This document shows, in pieces, positions 45,881 to 57,109 of a DNA stretch of 64,000 nt. Made by a program: the position numbers and the translations under genes. A model generated the notes under the pieces. That model was not told the DNA's origin and made no database searches. It worked only from the letters and a program-made list of their open reading frames with translations. How positions within the stretch are numbered: position 1 is the first letter of the stretch; each line of letters opens with the position of its first letter. This DNA is from Cricetomys ansorgei (lineage: Eukaryota > Chordata > Mammalia > Rodentia > Nesomyidae): positions 5,695,501 to 5,759,500 of the forward strand of contig JAMJFZ010001816.1 in assembly GCA_026225945.1 (NCBI GenBank), written 5' to 3'.

Positions 45881-46545
45881 CATTCCTTAGATGCCTGTAA
45901 TAGTTTTTTGTCTAGGGCTAAGGCCTCCTGGGATTTCCCCATTCCATGTTAGCATATCTATTGGTGTTATCCTTGTTTGGGCAGTCATGTTGGTGAGATT
46001 TTGTAAGTGTAACTTATGACATTCTTAGCAAACACAATCTCTGCAAACTCAAGAGACAGCAAACTCCTTATTTCTTTAGCTCTTATAATCTTTCCACAAC
46101 CTTCTCTGCAATGAGCGTTAGGTGCAGGAGCTGTGTTGTAGAAGTATCCATTGGGACTAAGTTCCATAATTCTGCATTTTGATTGTGGTTTTCCATAATA
46201 GTTAGGACTGTTGATTGCTTCCCTCTTTCAGAAGCTTGGTGACTTCTGGTACCATGAAAGCTAGTCCTTAGGGAGGAGGCTTTCAAGTCAATTCCAGCTC
46301 ATGGGTTCTGGGGCACAACCAAGGGCAATAGCAATAGCCTATAGTGTTTTGGGAGTCTCCTGGACAACCCTGATCAACGACTCAAAAGAGGGCTTCACAT
46401 GCCTGGTGCTCGGGGTTTTGTTAGTTTTCGTTAAATGGTCTGTGGCTCTTGAAGAGAACAATGCCAGTCCATATGGGCAAGTCACACTTAAACCCTACAA
46501 GTGTATTTATACGCCTACTTACATGTATTGTAGGCATTTTTAGGT

Positions 46546-47127
46546 ACTCAATTTTATTGTTATTAGCAGAAATTTGGGTCAAATAAAAATCAGAAGGGAA
46601 GGTTTGCAGCTTCACAAAGCTCTTCATCAGCTCTTCAGTTCTAAGCTGCTAGTTGACAGTAAATGTGAAAGAAATGACAACATAAGATGGAGAGATTTAA
46701 AAGCTTCCATAAAAATATTTGTCTGCCTAAGTAAAACAGTCTCCAGACCCTCACACTTGCGTAACATCAAAGGGACATGTCTAAGATCGCTTTCAGCTTT
46801 TAAAAAGAAGTTTATCTTCCACCTCTACCCTCATTAATAACGCGGTGGTATTTTTTAGGGCTGCCTACCCACTTGGATGACTGGAGTTTCTGATAAGAGT
46901 TCTGTGGTTGGGATAAATACACAGGAGGGGAAAGTTGGAAAGGGATTTTGATACAGTATTTACAGCATTTTTTTTCATGAGGCCAGATAATTTCTGTATC
47001 ATGTGAGCTGTCTCTTTCACCAGCAGCTTCACGTAGATGGGAAATGGATCTGGTTGGTCTTCAGTCACTTTTATGGAATAAAGCAGAGAGGGTAGAGGGT
47101 CGGTAATATATTCTTTGGCTCCCTGAG
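46546..47127. other. Unassigned sequence
   Basis: Nothing recognised; possibly further diverged L1 sequence at the left edge. Confidence 0.45.
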
Positions 47128-47483
47128 TGTCTTAGTTGGTGTTCTATTATTGTGAAAAGACACCACGGCCAACCACCTCTTGGGGGCTTTCTTACAGTTT
47201 CAGAGGGTTAATTGGTTATCGTCATGGCTAGGAGCATAGTGGGAGGCAAGCAGGCATGGCTCTGAAGCAGCTGAGAGATCCCATCTGTTCACCAAGTTGC
47301 AGGCAGAAAGAGAAAAGAAGACTGGGCCTGGGGTGAGCTTCAGAAACCTCAAATACCACCCTTGGTGACACACCTCCTCCAACAAGGCCACATCTCCTAA
47401 TCTTTCTCAAACAGTTCCACTAACTTGGGACCAAGCATCAAATATATAAGCACGTGAGGACCGTTCTCACTCAGACTACCACA
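47128..47483 (-). mobile_element. Rodent LTR-like repeat (MaLR-type ends)
   Basis: Plus strand starts TGTCTTAGTTGG and ends GACTACCACA. Read on the minus strand it has 'TTGATGCTTGGTCCC', 'GATGTGGCCTTGTTGGAGG' and 'ACACCAACTAAGACA', a frequent rodent repeat with TG...CA ends and MLT1-like termination. The usual poly(A) signal segment is deleted. No clear target duplication. The family name is uncertain. Confidence 0.6.
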
Positions 47484-47691
47484 ATAAGTAAACACTCCTT
47501 TTCTTGGCTCTTGTGGTTTTCAATAAACATACACCAAGACAAAATATTGTTTTAACAAGTACCCAAACAAAATACTTCAGATATGCTAATTTTTCAAAAT
47601 TTCCTTGGAAAACCAGTATCTACAGAGTTGTGTACTGCGCAGAGTATAGCTCATCATGGGACAGTAAGCAAACTTTTAGCATTTTCTGACT
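47484..47691. other. Unassigned spacer
   Basis: AT-rich, nothing recognised. Confidence 0.5.
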
Positions 47692-47960
47692 TATTTTTGC
47701 AGGAGTGTGTCTGTGTGCACATGTGTGTGTACACGGGAGGATAGAGAAAAACATCACTCTCCTCTTCATTTTCTGAGACAGGGTCTGTCGCTGAGTATAG
47801 ACCTCACCAGTTCAGCTAGACTGGAGGACCAGAAAAGGACCCAGGAATTCTCCTCTTGGCTTTCCAGGTGATACAATTCACCCCATGAGCTCTGAAAGCC
47901 CAGGCTGAGGCACCCGTGTTTATGCCGAGAGCACTTTCTTGAGTCATCTCCGGGCCCTAA
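47692..47960 (-). mobile_element. B4-like SINE
   Basis: TG-rich left tail, 'tctgagacagggtctgtcgc', 'tgagtatagacctcacca' and the reversed head 'gagagcactttcttgagtca' with 'tctccgggccc'. The middle is rearranged or diverged. Confidence 0.6.
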
Positions 47961-48899
47961 TTTGTTTTGTTTTCTAAAATCCAATATACATTCTCATCCT
48001 TGGTGAAATAAAATCAAATAGAAGTTTCTTTTGATTTAATTTTATTTAACTTTGAAGAGCCATGAGACCTGAATTCAAAAAGACAAAACTCTAAATTGCA
48101 AACACCAAATTACTCAGGGGCCTCAGGTCTGAATTGAAGCTTCTTCCGCGACGGTGAGCACCGTGAACTTCAGATATACAAAATGCTGTTCTTGTATGGT
48201 CCTGAGTGTCTTTGTGAAGCCGTCAGCGTTCTTCTCTGCATTCAGAACCAGAAGTGGTTTGGTTTAAAGCTGCTTCTTTTTTTTTTCTGTCAGCCTCTCC
48301 TGCCTGGAGACTTATCAAAATGCTGGTGGGGATCTGCAAGTCCGCATATCAGTGTTGCCAACAGCCCCTAAGGACGTTCATCTTCACTCCGTGCAGGTAA
48401 AGACAGCTGTTTCCAACTGGGTGTGTGAACAAATACTATTTGACTCGAATTTTTATGCTTCTGTGAAAAACAAAACAGAACACAAACTTTATACTCACAT
48501 CACAGTTCCAGGAGAGAGACATGGTCAAACCACTGCCCTATTTGACAACATCTACATGATAATCTGGCTCAAAATCATGTTAAAAAAAAATGAGGCTATA
48601 TTATGTTTTTTAAAAAACAAAATAAAATAATCTGATGTGTTTTTACTCTAGCTTCTGCCATTAAATAGACATTTACAGCCTCTCTAGGTACTTAGAGATT
48701 ATTTCATGTGCAAGAGAAAACTTGCAGAGAATGGAATGGAAAAAAGGGGGAGAGACATTCTCAAACATGACATGAGAACATCAGTCTCCTATCTAAATGT
48801 CACAATCAGATGGGAACGATCTCCCTCTGATGGATGAAGAAAAAGAAAAAAATAAGACTTGTGAGTGAAAACAGGAGCACCCTCAGAAGATACACTAAC
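47961..48899. other. Unassigned sequence
   Basis: Nothing recognised; several short A and T runs. Confidence 0.45.
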
Positions 48900-49450
48900 A
48901 AAAGATTAACTTATGAAATGCTAATGAGATAGGAGAGGAAGCGATAAAAATATTACACCATTTCTCTAGGCTGCACCAAAGAGATAACAGTGTATTATCA
49001 GCCAGGAATTTTTATGTTTCCTTTATGAAAATTTATGTATATTTTGTCCTATTTTTTGGTGTTTACAGAACGCACATATTTTAAAGACCTCACAACAGCA
49101 CTAATTGTGGGCACTTTGACTTCATTCTTTTAACAAGACCTGTAATTCTTTCGCTAAAGTTTCATCTCTATTTCAGCTCCTGGTTTGAGGGCCCTAATAT
49201 CATACATGTCAACCCAGGGCTATGTAGTACATTAGCTGAAAATGTCAAAAGTGTAATTCTTCATTACAGCAGAAATGGGATCATAAAAATTAGATCCTTC
49301 AATTACAAATGACATTTACCACTCTAATCAAGGTTAGTCCTATATTCAGCTGGGGTCAGAGGGTGAACGAGAATGGTACCTCCACCAGAATAACTCTGGC
49401 AGAGGTCACACGGTGAAGTGATGCCTGTATCTTTCGGAAACATTCTTGAG
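48900..49450. other. Repeat-free stretch, possible conserved non-coding DNA
   Basis: 550 bp with no recognisable repeat and dense TAAT/ATTA, TGACATTTA and CTAATGAG motifs. It looks unlike its repeat-bearing flanks. No open frame. An enhancer-like role is a guess that alignment could test. Confidence 0.35.
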
Positions 49451-49852
49451 CAGCTGTAATAATCGCCACATTTTATAGTGGTTTCTTCAGTGTCCAGATG
49501 ATGTGTTCATCTCCTAGTCATTGAAATAGAGGCTTCCTTAAACATGGATACACGTCGGACATCATGCCTTGGAAGCTTGGCTGCTGGACACATAACCTAA
49601 CCTCGTCAAACACCAGTTTACTCCGGTGTTAAATGGATAGATTCTCTCTCGACAGTAGGTTGCTGTGTAAAGGTAAGTGAGATGATGACAGAAAAATAAG
49701 GAACTTTTCCAAGATCATAGACAGCTGAGACATTGGTAACTCTGACTCGGTTTCTCAAATTCCAAACTACTTCCTCCGACTGACGGTGGAAGCCGAAGCA
49801 TGCCATCTCTGAGAGTGACACGCAGGCAGTGAGGTAACATAGGTATGCACAG
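49451..49852. other. Unassigned sequence
   Basis: Nothing recognised. Confidence 0.5.
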
Positions 49853-49945
49853 TGACCTGGAGAAAAGGAATCTGAGTGCTTCAAGAGGCTGAAGCAGGAG
49901 GATGGAGAGTTCAAGACCAGCCTGGACTCGAGCATGAGATCCTGC
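49853..49945 (+). mobile_element. B1-like SINE fragment
   Basis: 'gaggctgaagcaggaggatg' and 'agttcaagaccagcctggac' with 'atgagatcctgcgt' are the B1/7SL monomer body. The 5' end is missing or diverged. Confidence 0.7.
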
Positions 49946-51184
49946 GTAAATGAGTAGATAGCCATTCTCTTTCACATTCGTAGGAAATTCTCACAGTCAC
50001 AAATAGTTTTTGTGCACGTCACGGGAATTCATATTTTCTAACCGACACCGTTTGATGCATTGTGCAATTTTAAATTTTTTTTAATTCCACATTAAAAGAT
50101 ATGAGGCTTGCTTTCCGTGGCTTTGCTTAAGATATGAGATAGTACATGCTGTCCTAGGGATATAACACTACATAGCCCTAACCCCCATTTGAGGCAGACA
50201 TCTCCCCTTCACTGTAGAACCCAGGAACAAGCCCATGATGATTTTCTTTGTAAGAAGTTTGCTAAAGTTTAATAGTGCAGAAGGTAAGATGACCCAGAGG
50301 CTACTCAATTTTTAAGCTGCCTCAAATGAGTGGTGGGTTAAAGTTGTTCTTCCTTCTGGAAAAAAAAAAAAAATGCTGTCTTCATACAGTGCCTCCCTAA
50401 GGGGTTTTCTTCCACCCACTTCCTCATTCAGTTGCTGATTCTACAGTTCCTTTTTGAAGCCGTCAAGAATTCTATCCTGTCACTGCCTGATTCTCTTTAT
50501 TCCCCTCCCTGTTCACCATATACTTTGCTGTCCACAGCCTTGACAGCTCTTGCCAGTTCTTGCCAGTAGTGAAATATTTTTCACTACTAGAAAGACCCCG
50601 GCTCATCGGTCTACCTTCTCTGCTTAAACATAGGTCAACAGCTATTTGTGACACTAAAACTTGACAACCAATCTAGGTTTGTACCTCCATGCGTCGTGGT
50701 ATTATTGACCCTTAACTGGGCAACAAAACTCAATCACCTTAAAAAAAAAAAAAAAAAAACCTAACTCAAATGGTATTTCAGAACTTTTCTTTTCTCCTTA
50801 AACCTCTAGTCTGTTCTATCCTTCTCAAAAGAGCCCTGGCTGTAGAATCTGTCAGAAAAGATGCTACAGGATCTTTTTAGAAGATCAACTCACTTATTTT
50901 CCCTCTCTTTGTAATAGCTATGATATTTTAGTGTTTTCTATCTATCTGTAATGAGTGTGATAAGTTTCTTATTTAAACAAGGATCTATATTGCTCTTACT
51001 GTGCTCCTGGAATAGTCAAATGGATCATTTTATCTCCAAGACTTCACTGTTACCACTTATGTATAATAATTTATTTTATAAACATTATGAAGCCCATGTT
51101 ACTATCACTCTTACTATTAATATGCCTGAAATATACAGGCTAGGTTAATCAACCAAAGTCATCATATTAGCCACAAACTTAAAA
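49946..51184. other. Unassigned sequence with two A runs
   Basis: A14 at about 50359-50372 and A19 at about 50741-50759. No gene or repeat family recognised. Confidence 0.45.
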
Positions 51185-51402
51185 GCATATTTTTTTAGGA
51201 TTTTTTTTATTATTTTCTTAAATTATGTGTATGGGGGGAGGTGTATGTGCGTGTGAATGCAGTGTCTGTGGAGTCCAGAAGAGGGCACTAGAGAGCCTAG
51301 AACTGATGATCCTTGAGATAATAAGCCTTCCATTTAGGGTGATTGCATTTGAACTTGGATCAGTGCATGTTCTTAAGCATGAGGCATCTCTCCAGCCCTT
51401 CA
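51185..51402 (-). mobile_element. B3-family SINE
   Basis: T-rich left end, 'gtccagaagagggcactaga', 'ttgcatttgaacttggatca' and the reversed head 'catgaggcatctctccagcc'. Body diverged. Confidence 0.75.
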
Positions 51403-51519
51403 AAAGTGTGTGCTCTTGGCCTTACTTCTCCATAGTCTTTTATCATGGTTTCTGTATTGCTAATTAGACATAGTATATTGAGTCATGAACAAATCTTAGC
51501 AATGTGGGAATTCTTCTTC

Positions 51520-51660
51520 TTAGTTTATACTGAGGGGTAAGACGTACAGGAGTCCCATAGTCTTCCCATGCCTTACACATGGAAAGCAGCAAAGCTAAGA
51601 TTTGATTCGAGTCTTCAGAGCTGCACTTTCACCTCTGCATTGCCTGTGCCTGCTCTACAC
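51520..51660 (-). mobile_element. Possible MIR fragment
   Basis: 'agcaaagctaagatttgatt' resembles the reversed MIR 'gcagagctgggattcgaac' block. Low certainty. Confidence 0.35.
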
Positions 51661-51839
51661 AAGTGAATCCTCTCTGCATCCCAATCCAACCTACGTTCTC
51701 AAGAACCTCTGTCCTACAGCCTCAGCACGTGTCTCTAGTAAAAATTAATAGGCACAGGGTTTTTCCCTTTTACTTTAAAAAAAGTAACCCATTTCTGATG
51801 GCTTAATTCTCATAGCCTCTTTCAGAGTTTCTGGTTAGA

Positions 51840-51925
51840 GTTCTTGTCTTGTTTTCTTACCCGTTTGCAAGACTTAGTGCAGTGCATGCAGTAGATACAT
51901 AATAATTACTGTGGAGTGGCTAGAA
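51840..51925 (+). mobile_element. Possible MIR/L2 end fragment
   Basis: 'cttagtgcagtgcatgcagt' with 'agatacataataattactg' resembles 'cttagcacagtgcctggcacatagtaggtgctcaataaat' type ends. Confidence 0.35.
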
Positions 51926-52149
51926 GAGTGGGAGTGAGCTCAGGAAAATGGAGAGATTGGAGACTAGCCATGTGATTTGAGTTAGCTCACCCCAGAGACT
52001 ATGAAATATTTGATGCATGAATTTTCCTTTAAAAAAAGTTTTAACTAATTTCCATTTTTAAAAAAGTGGTAAGAGGACAGAATTCTCTCCATCTTCTTCT
52101 TGCAAAACAACACAAAGGAAGCAAGAAGCAGAAATTTGTATTACATTTC

Positions 52150-52800
52150 AAATAATAGTAGGGATAACTAAGTCCAGATGAAAGGGAAATGCAAAACTAC
52201 CAAAAGCACAGAGGAAACTGGTATCCCACAATGACTGCACATCTAAGGGAAGCCAGCAAAGAACACTTTGGTGCAGGCAAACAGCACCATTGCTGGGCAC
52301 GTATTCAAAATCAATGAAGTTGGTATCCCAAAGGGATGCCTGAACCCTTTTGTCCATTATAGTATTAGTCACAGTAGTCAGGACATGGAATCAACCTAAA
52401 TATCCATCAATGGGTGAGCTGATAATGAATATGGCATATGCCTTTGGTTCAGCCTTTAAAAAGATGGAAATTCTGTTATTCTCAAAAATATAAATAAAAG
52501 TAAACCCAAAACATACAGACAAATACTGTATGATATCATATAACAAAAGAATCAAAAAAGTTGAATTTATACTAATAGAAGGAAAAATGGTAATCAGCAG
52601 AAACTTAGAGTTGGGAGAAGAGAGAAGATGTTGGTCAAAGGAAAACCTTCAGTCATAAATGAACATATTCAGGAGATTGAATGTATACCAGGGTAATGAT
52701 AAATGTGCTAATTAGTTTGAGTGCTGTCATCATTACACAATCTCATACATCAAAGTAAATTAGACATCTTAACTATATCCAATCTTCTTTTGCTGAGTGA
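52150..52800 (+). mobile_element. Old mammalian L1 (L1M) 3' end
   Basis: 'attagtcacagtagtcagga', 'catggaatcaacctaaatat' with 'ccatcaatgggtgagctg', 'cagacaaatactgtatgata', 'gagaagatgttggtcaaagg' and 'catcattacacaatctcata' follow the 3' end of L1M ORF2 and its 3' UTR. The reading frame is destroyed. Confidence 0.82.
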
Positions 52801-53199
52801 ATCTTTAGCAAAATAAAAGCAATTAAATGTCTTTTAAAAGCAGCACTGTGATTCAGCATTGAGATGAGAAGTTGTAGACTTATTTCACTGTAAACTGAAA
52901 GACACTGAAACAGAGTAGCTGTGGGTACATCGTATTTGTAAACACAGTGTTCACCTTAGGAAGCTTTGCTTGTCCTAAAGCAATAAATCATGTAAATAGA
53001 AGAGGCTGTCTTCCGTTGTGTTTCCTCATAAATATGGCAATGAACTTCTTCCCACATACCAAGCAATACAAGTAACAGAAGAGGAATTGCCAGACCTCTG
53101 AACTGCATGAGAGAACTGTGAGAGCATCCAAAGACTGACAGCACAACCCATGTGTCATGTAAGTTATCATGAAGGCTCTTGACACAGTTTCATGGCAAA
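52801..53199. other. Unassigned sequence
   Basis: Nothing recognised; possible further L1 remnant at the left. Confidence 0.45.
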
Positions 53200-53407
53200 C
53201 TTTCTTCTTCTTCCTCTTCCTCTTCTTCTTCTTCTTCTTCTTCTTCTTCTTCTTCTTCTTCTTCTTCTTCTTCTTCTTCTTCTTCTTCTTCTTCTTCTTC
53301 TTCTTCTTCTTCTTCTTCTTCTTCTTCTTCTTCTTCTTCTTCTTCTTCTTCTTCTTCTTCTTCTTCTTCTTTTCTTCCTCTCCTCCTCCTCCTCCTCCTT
53401 CTTCTCT
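53200..53407. repeat. Homopyrimidine (TTC)n tract (GAA.TTC)
   Basis: Every base from 53200 to 53407 on the plus strand is C or T. 53221-53370 is a pure run of 50 TCT units, bordered on the left by TTC/CTC variants and on the right by CCT/CTC units. Frames of 75-162 codons across it (poly-Ser, -Leu, -Phe; poly-Lys, -Arg, -Glu) are repeat translations. Confidence 0.98.
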
Positions 53408-54071
53408 AGCAATGTGTAAAAAATAATGTCCTAAAGTTGGTGACATCACAAAATTATATTTGAAAACAGATTTCATGAAGACTCAGGTTATTTATTTATT
53501 TATTTTTTTTTTTATTATTTATTTTATTTAGGGTTATTTTTTAACCTTAAATAAAAAGACAAAAGCAGAATACAAAATTGTAGAGAGAATTGTATCATTT
53601 TAGACTAGTATGGGGAAAATGAAGGTAGATCTACTAAAATTGCAGTCTATAAAATTAGGTGGCAGTTAATTCTTATTTTCTTCTTTATTTGTGTATTTTC
53701 TAAATTATTGTCAAAACAATGTGTCTTAGTTAAAGTGGCATTTAAAATACATAAAAAACAATAAGGAAACATCCTCCCGGCATTTACAATCTGTTATATA
53801 TCTTTATTATCATTATTTTCTGTGTCTTTTCATACTTCACATGTTTCCTCTTGGGTGGGATGCGTATATTCTTCTGTCGCTTACCTGATATCCCTGGATC
53901 GAACTAAAGAATTTCAACCCAAAATTTCTATATCCTTTACACTTTCACAATGGTGAGCACAATTTTCTCGGCTCTTACTATTTTAATTACAAATATCTCA
54001 CTTTTTAAATTTACTATTTTGGGGGAATTTAATGCAGGAGTATCAAATTTACATTCTACAGTATTTCCATT
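53408..54071. other. Unassigned AT-rich sequence, possibly L1 remnant
   Basis: Includes a TTTA/TTTTA-rich stretch at 53487-53535. It may hold reversed L1 3' UTR but no block is clear enough to name. Confidence 0.4.
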
Positions 54072-54179
54072 GGGGGGCCCTGTCAGTCAAGACTGACAGA
54101 AAACTTCCCCCAAGCAGGATATCTAGGTGAACAGGACAGGTTCCCTGTGATGGCAAGCCTCCAGCCTCATTCTCCCAAG
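54072..54179 (+). repeat. Unidentified repeat, copy A
   Basis: 'ccccaagcaggatatctagg' with 'tgaacaggacaggttccctg' and 'tgatggcaagcctcc' is clearly related to 55620-55735. It is a short copy lying against reversed L1 sequence. Confidence 0.6.
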
Positions 54180-54520
54180 TATTCTATATCTCTCTGGACC
54201 TGACTATTTTCACTTAATGTATTCCAGTGCCATCCATTCTTATGGAAATTATATGATTCCAATTTTTACAACTCAGTGATAAGCCATATTTTTTGATATA
54301 TTCATTCACTGATATGTACTTTTCTTGACTTTATATCTCAGCTGTTATAAATAGCACTGCAGTAAAGTAAAATAAAAACAGTTCAAATATTTTGTGAACA
54401 TACATATTTTTCTTTCCTTTGGATATATACCAAGTAATGAGATTTTTGGAAAAATAGTGGTCCATCTCTCATTCAGTAAGAAGCCCCCACGCTGTTTCCA
54501 TAACTATTATCTTTCTTAGT
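54180..54520 (-). mobile_element. Old L1 fragment
   Basis: 'ttttcacttaatgtattcca' with 'gtgccatccattctta', 'ctcagctgttataaatagca' with 'ctgcagtaa' and 'tttcctttggatatatacca' with 'agtaatgagat' are reversed L1 ORF2 3' blocks. It is the opposite strand to the copy at 52150-52800. Confidence 0.7.
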
Positions 54521-55611
54521 GCTACTTATTTTGAGTTCATCAGCACATCTGAGGCTCTTCTGAAATCAGGCCAATAGGAGACCAAGTTTATTTCCAAGTT
54601 TTTTTTTTAATCTATCTTGACTTCTATATAAGAAAAACTAAAGAGGAAAACACATATTTTCCTGGGTATATTAGTGATAAATGTCCGTTTAATAAACACT
54701 TCTGTAACCACGGACATTCAGATAGTAACTTTGATACCAAACGCTGGCATATTTGAGGTCCTACACAGACAGATGAGTAAAGTGGATATAAAATATGAAA
54801 CAGAAATATGGAAACATCCTGGGAGTCTCTGTGACCTCCACAGCAGCAGAGTACCAATCTGAGGGAGGCAAAAAGGCAGTTTTACACAGTTTAACACAGC
54901 TAAGTAGCTCGTGCTGGTTCAAACTTCAGGAATCTGACCCCCAAGTAGTTTATTTTAGGCATATTTAAGCACAGCACAATTTGGTGAAAACTTACTCTGG
55001 TGATAATTAACTCAGACCCATGTGAACAAAAAAACCATACATAAATCTGTTGAAGAAACAAAGTGAGCTAAATAAAGATCAGACGTGACTACAGGGAACT
55101 CTTTGTAAAGTACATTTGATCCTTCTGTAAAAACAGAGTCTATAGACTGAGAAAGAAAAGCTTATGATAAGGGTCTCGGGGAGGATCTGGTGTCATCTCC
55201 AGCCACTCAGACAGTGCAAAGGTCACAGGCTAGAATGCATGTCTGTTCCTGGCCTTCTGGGCAGATGACAGGTATCACATTCCTTCCTTTGAAGGAACAA
55301 CCCTGTGTGCTAAAGTTCCATGTTCTTCTACTGCTTATCTTTGAGCCCAAGGACCTCTGTGCCACCTACAAAGCATGGCCTGAATGAAGCCTCAGAACCC
55401 AGAACCATGGGCCTCAACAAGTTGGATTCTTACTAAAGAATGTAGCCCCTCCATGTCCATCTTTCTCTCTGCCCTGGCTCCATCCAATTTTTTTTTTTGC
55501 ACATCCAAATTCCACCCCTTCCCTCTCATGTCTCTTTCTCTCTTCCACTCCCAAAATAAGCTGTGCAGTCTCCATCAGCAGCCTGGAGTTGCAAACAGAA
55601 TGTGAAGTGAA
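54521..55611. other. Unassigned sequence
   Basis: No gene or repeat family recognised. Confidence 0.45.
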
Positions 55612-55990
55612 CCCCAATTTTACATAATTGAGTCCCTCAGCAGTCAACACCGACCAAAATATTTCCCCAAGCAGTATGTCTAGGGAGATGGGACAGGTTC
55701 CCTGTGGTTAGAAGCCTCTGTCCTCAGGTCCCATATACTCTCTGTCAGCCACAGAACCTGGGGGTGGCCTTCCCACAAAAGTGGCCAGACTATCAGCACA
55801 CCACCACTTGATTCCAGAAACAAAGGACGCCATGCCCTAAATTAAATTCTCTTGCTGGTGCCATCAATCAGCCAACTCTCTCAATTAAAATTTGATTACC
55901 AGAAGTGTTGTTTTTGCTTTCTACCCTCTGATAAGTCAATTCATTTGATGATGTAATTATAAAGTCGTTTAAGCATTTAACCTGCAGCCC
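55612..55990 (+). repeat. Unidentified repeat, copy B
   Basis: The left part (55620-55735) matches copy A. The rest, including 'ttgattccagaaacaaagga' and 'catgccctaaattaaattct', is seen only here. It looks like part of a dispersed element, possibly LTR-derived, but I cannot name the family. Confidence 0.5.
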
Positions 55991-57109
55991 ATAGGCATGT
56001 TTAATTTCCTACTCATGCCCTAGCCCACTTCTTATTAGTTAAAGTAATAAACAAAATCTGGCTTTCATGATACTCATTCACAGTGAAAAACAAATGACTG
56101 GGTTGGTCTGGGATTGAGGTTCAAGACTTACGTGGCTTGGCAAAAGGCTTTTCCCAGAGGCTTGGACACAAGGTGCGCTATGATAAGATGGGATACAGAA
56201 GCTGTCATGGCAACAGGGCTCAAACTACTGACACAACCCATCAGCTCAGCACGGGAGGAGTTGTGTACAGGAAGGAAGGAAAAAGAGGGTCTGCTTACAC
56301 TGATTTGTCACTGCCATACTAATACCTAGACTTTGTGACTTCGGAATCTGTCAAAAATAGTGAAAATCAGGCTACATTTCATTGCTCTGTCATGTGTGAG
56401 ATGTTCATTAGCATTCATGCAGGCAGGCAGAAAATTACAGGAGAAAGGGAGAAATCACATTCCAAGCTCGTCCCCCACCATGAGCTACAAATTTAGCATC
56501 TCAGCACAGGAGGAAACCATACCCCGCTGGCAGCCAACTCATCTTCAACCCAACCCACCATGGAAGCACAGAGACAGCAAAGCACGTCTGAATCTTTGTT
56601 GCTGTTGGGATCTCGTGGGTCTTTGTCAGACTTAGGAGCAATCCTAGAAGCATTACGTAAGCTCTCTGTTACCCTCAGTGCCATGCTCCCTACCTGAAGT
56701 CTGTTTAACCTACTATAACAGAGATATGACCAGCTTCTTTAGTGGTCAATACATCAGCAATCTGTAGAAATGGAAAAAGGAAAGGAAAGACTTTATGACT
56801 TTGCTCAGAGCACCCCAGTGGGCTGGGTCCCTTGCATGTCTCAACCCTGTTCTGTTACCACTTTTCAGAAGCGGATGTTCTCCACTTGTTAAGCTAACTC
56901 ATAGTCTCAGGCTGGACTTGGCTGCCATCTTTGAGGTTACAGTATTGGTTCCAGCTCTGCTAATTCCCAATTATCAATGGAATTATGGAGCATGGGAATT
57001 AAATAAAGTCAAATACATCTCAGCATTCTTCAATGTAACTCTTAGCCAAATTAACAAGGAACAGAGGGTTACATATTACTTCTTCCTTGCTTAACTGGCC
57101 TGCTTCTGG
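55991..57109. other. Unassigned sequence
   Basis: No gene or repeat family recognised. Confidence 0.45.

Larger units (their letters stand above)
45478..46545 (-). mobile_element. Rodent L1 (Lx-type) 3' UTR
   Basis: Starts with the reversed A-rich end and 'gagattgtaatacaattcca', 'ccaaaccctcctatatatcc' and 'taaattcacagcctcttgtt'. A TATA tract follows, then 'ccatttgctattggataacc' with 'aattggctttc', 'cagcattccttagatgcctg' and 'attgggactaagttccataa' with 'ttctgcattttgattgtgg'. This is the non-coding 3' UTR of an old rodent L1; ORF2 is absent, so it is 5'-truncated. The right boundary is approximate. Confidence 0.78.

Noticed and set aside
52988..53476. 162-codon poly-Lys frame and poly-Arg, poly-Ser, poly-Leu and poly-Phe frames
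   Set aside because: They are the GAA.TTC repeat in different phases.
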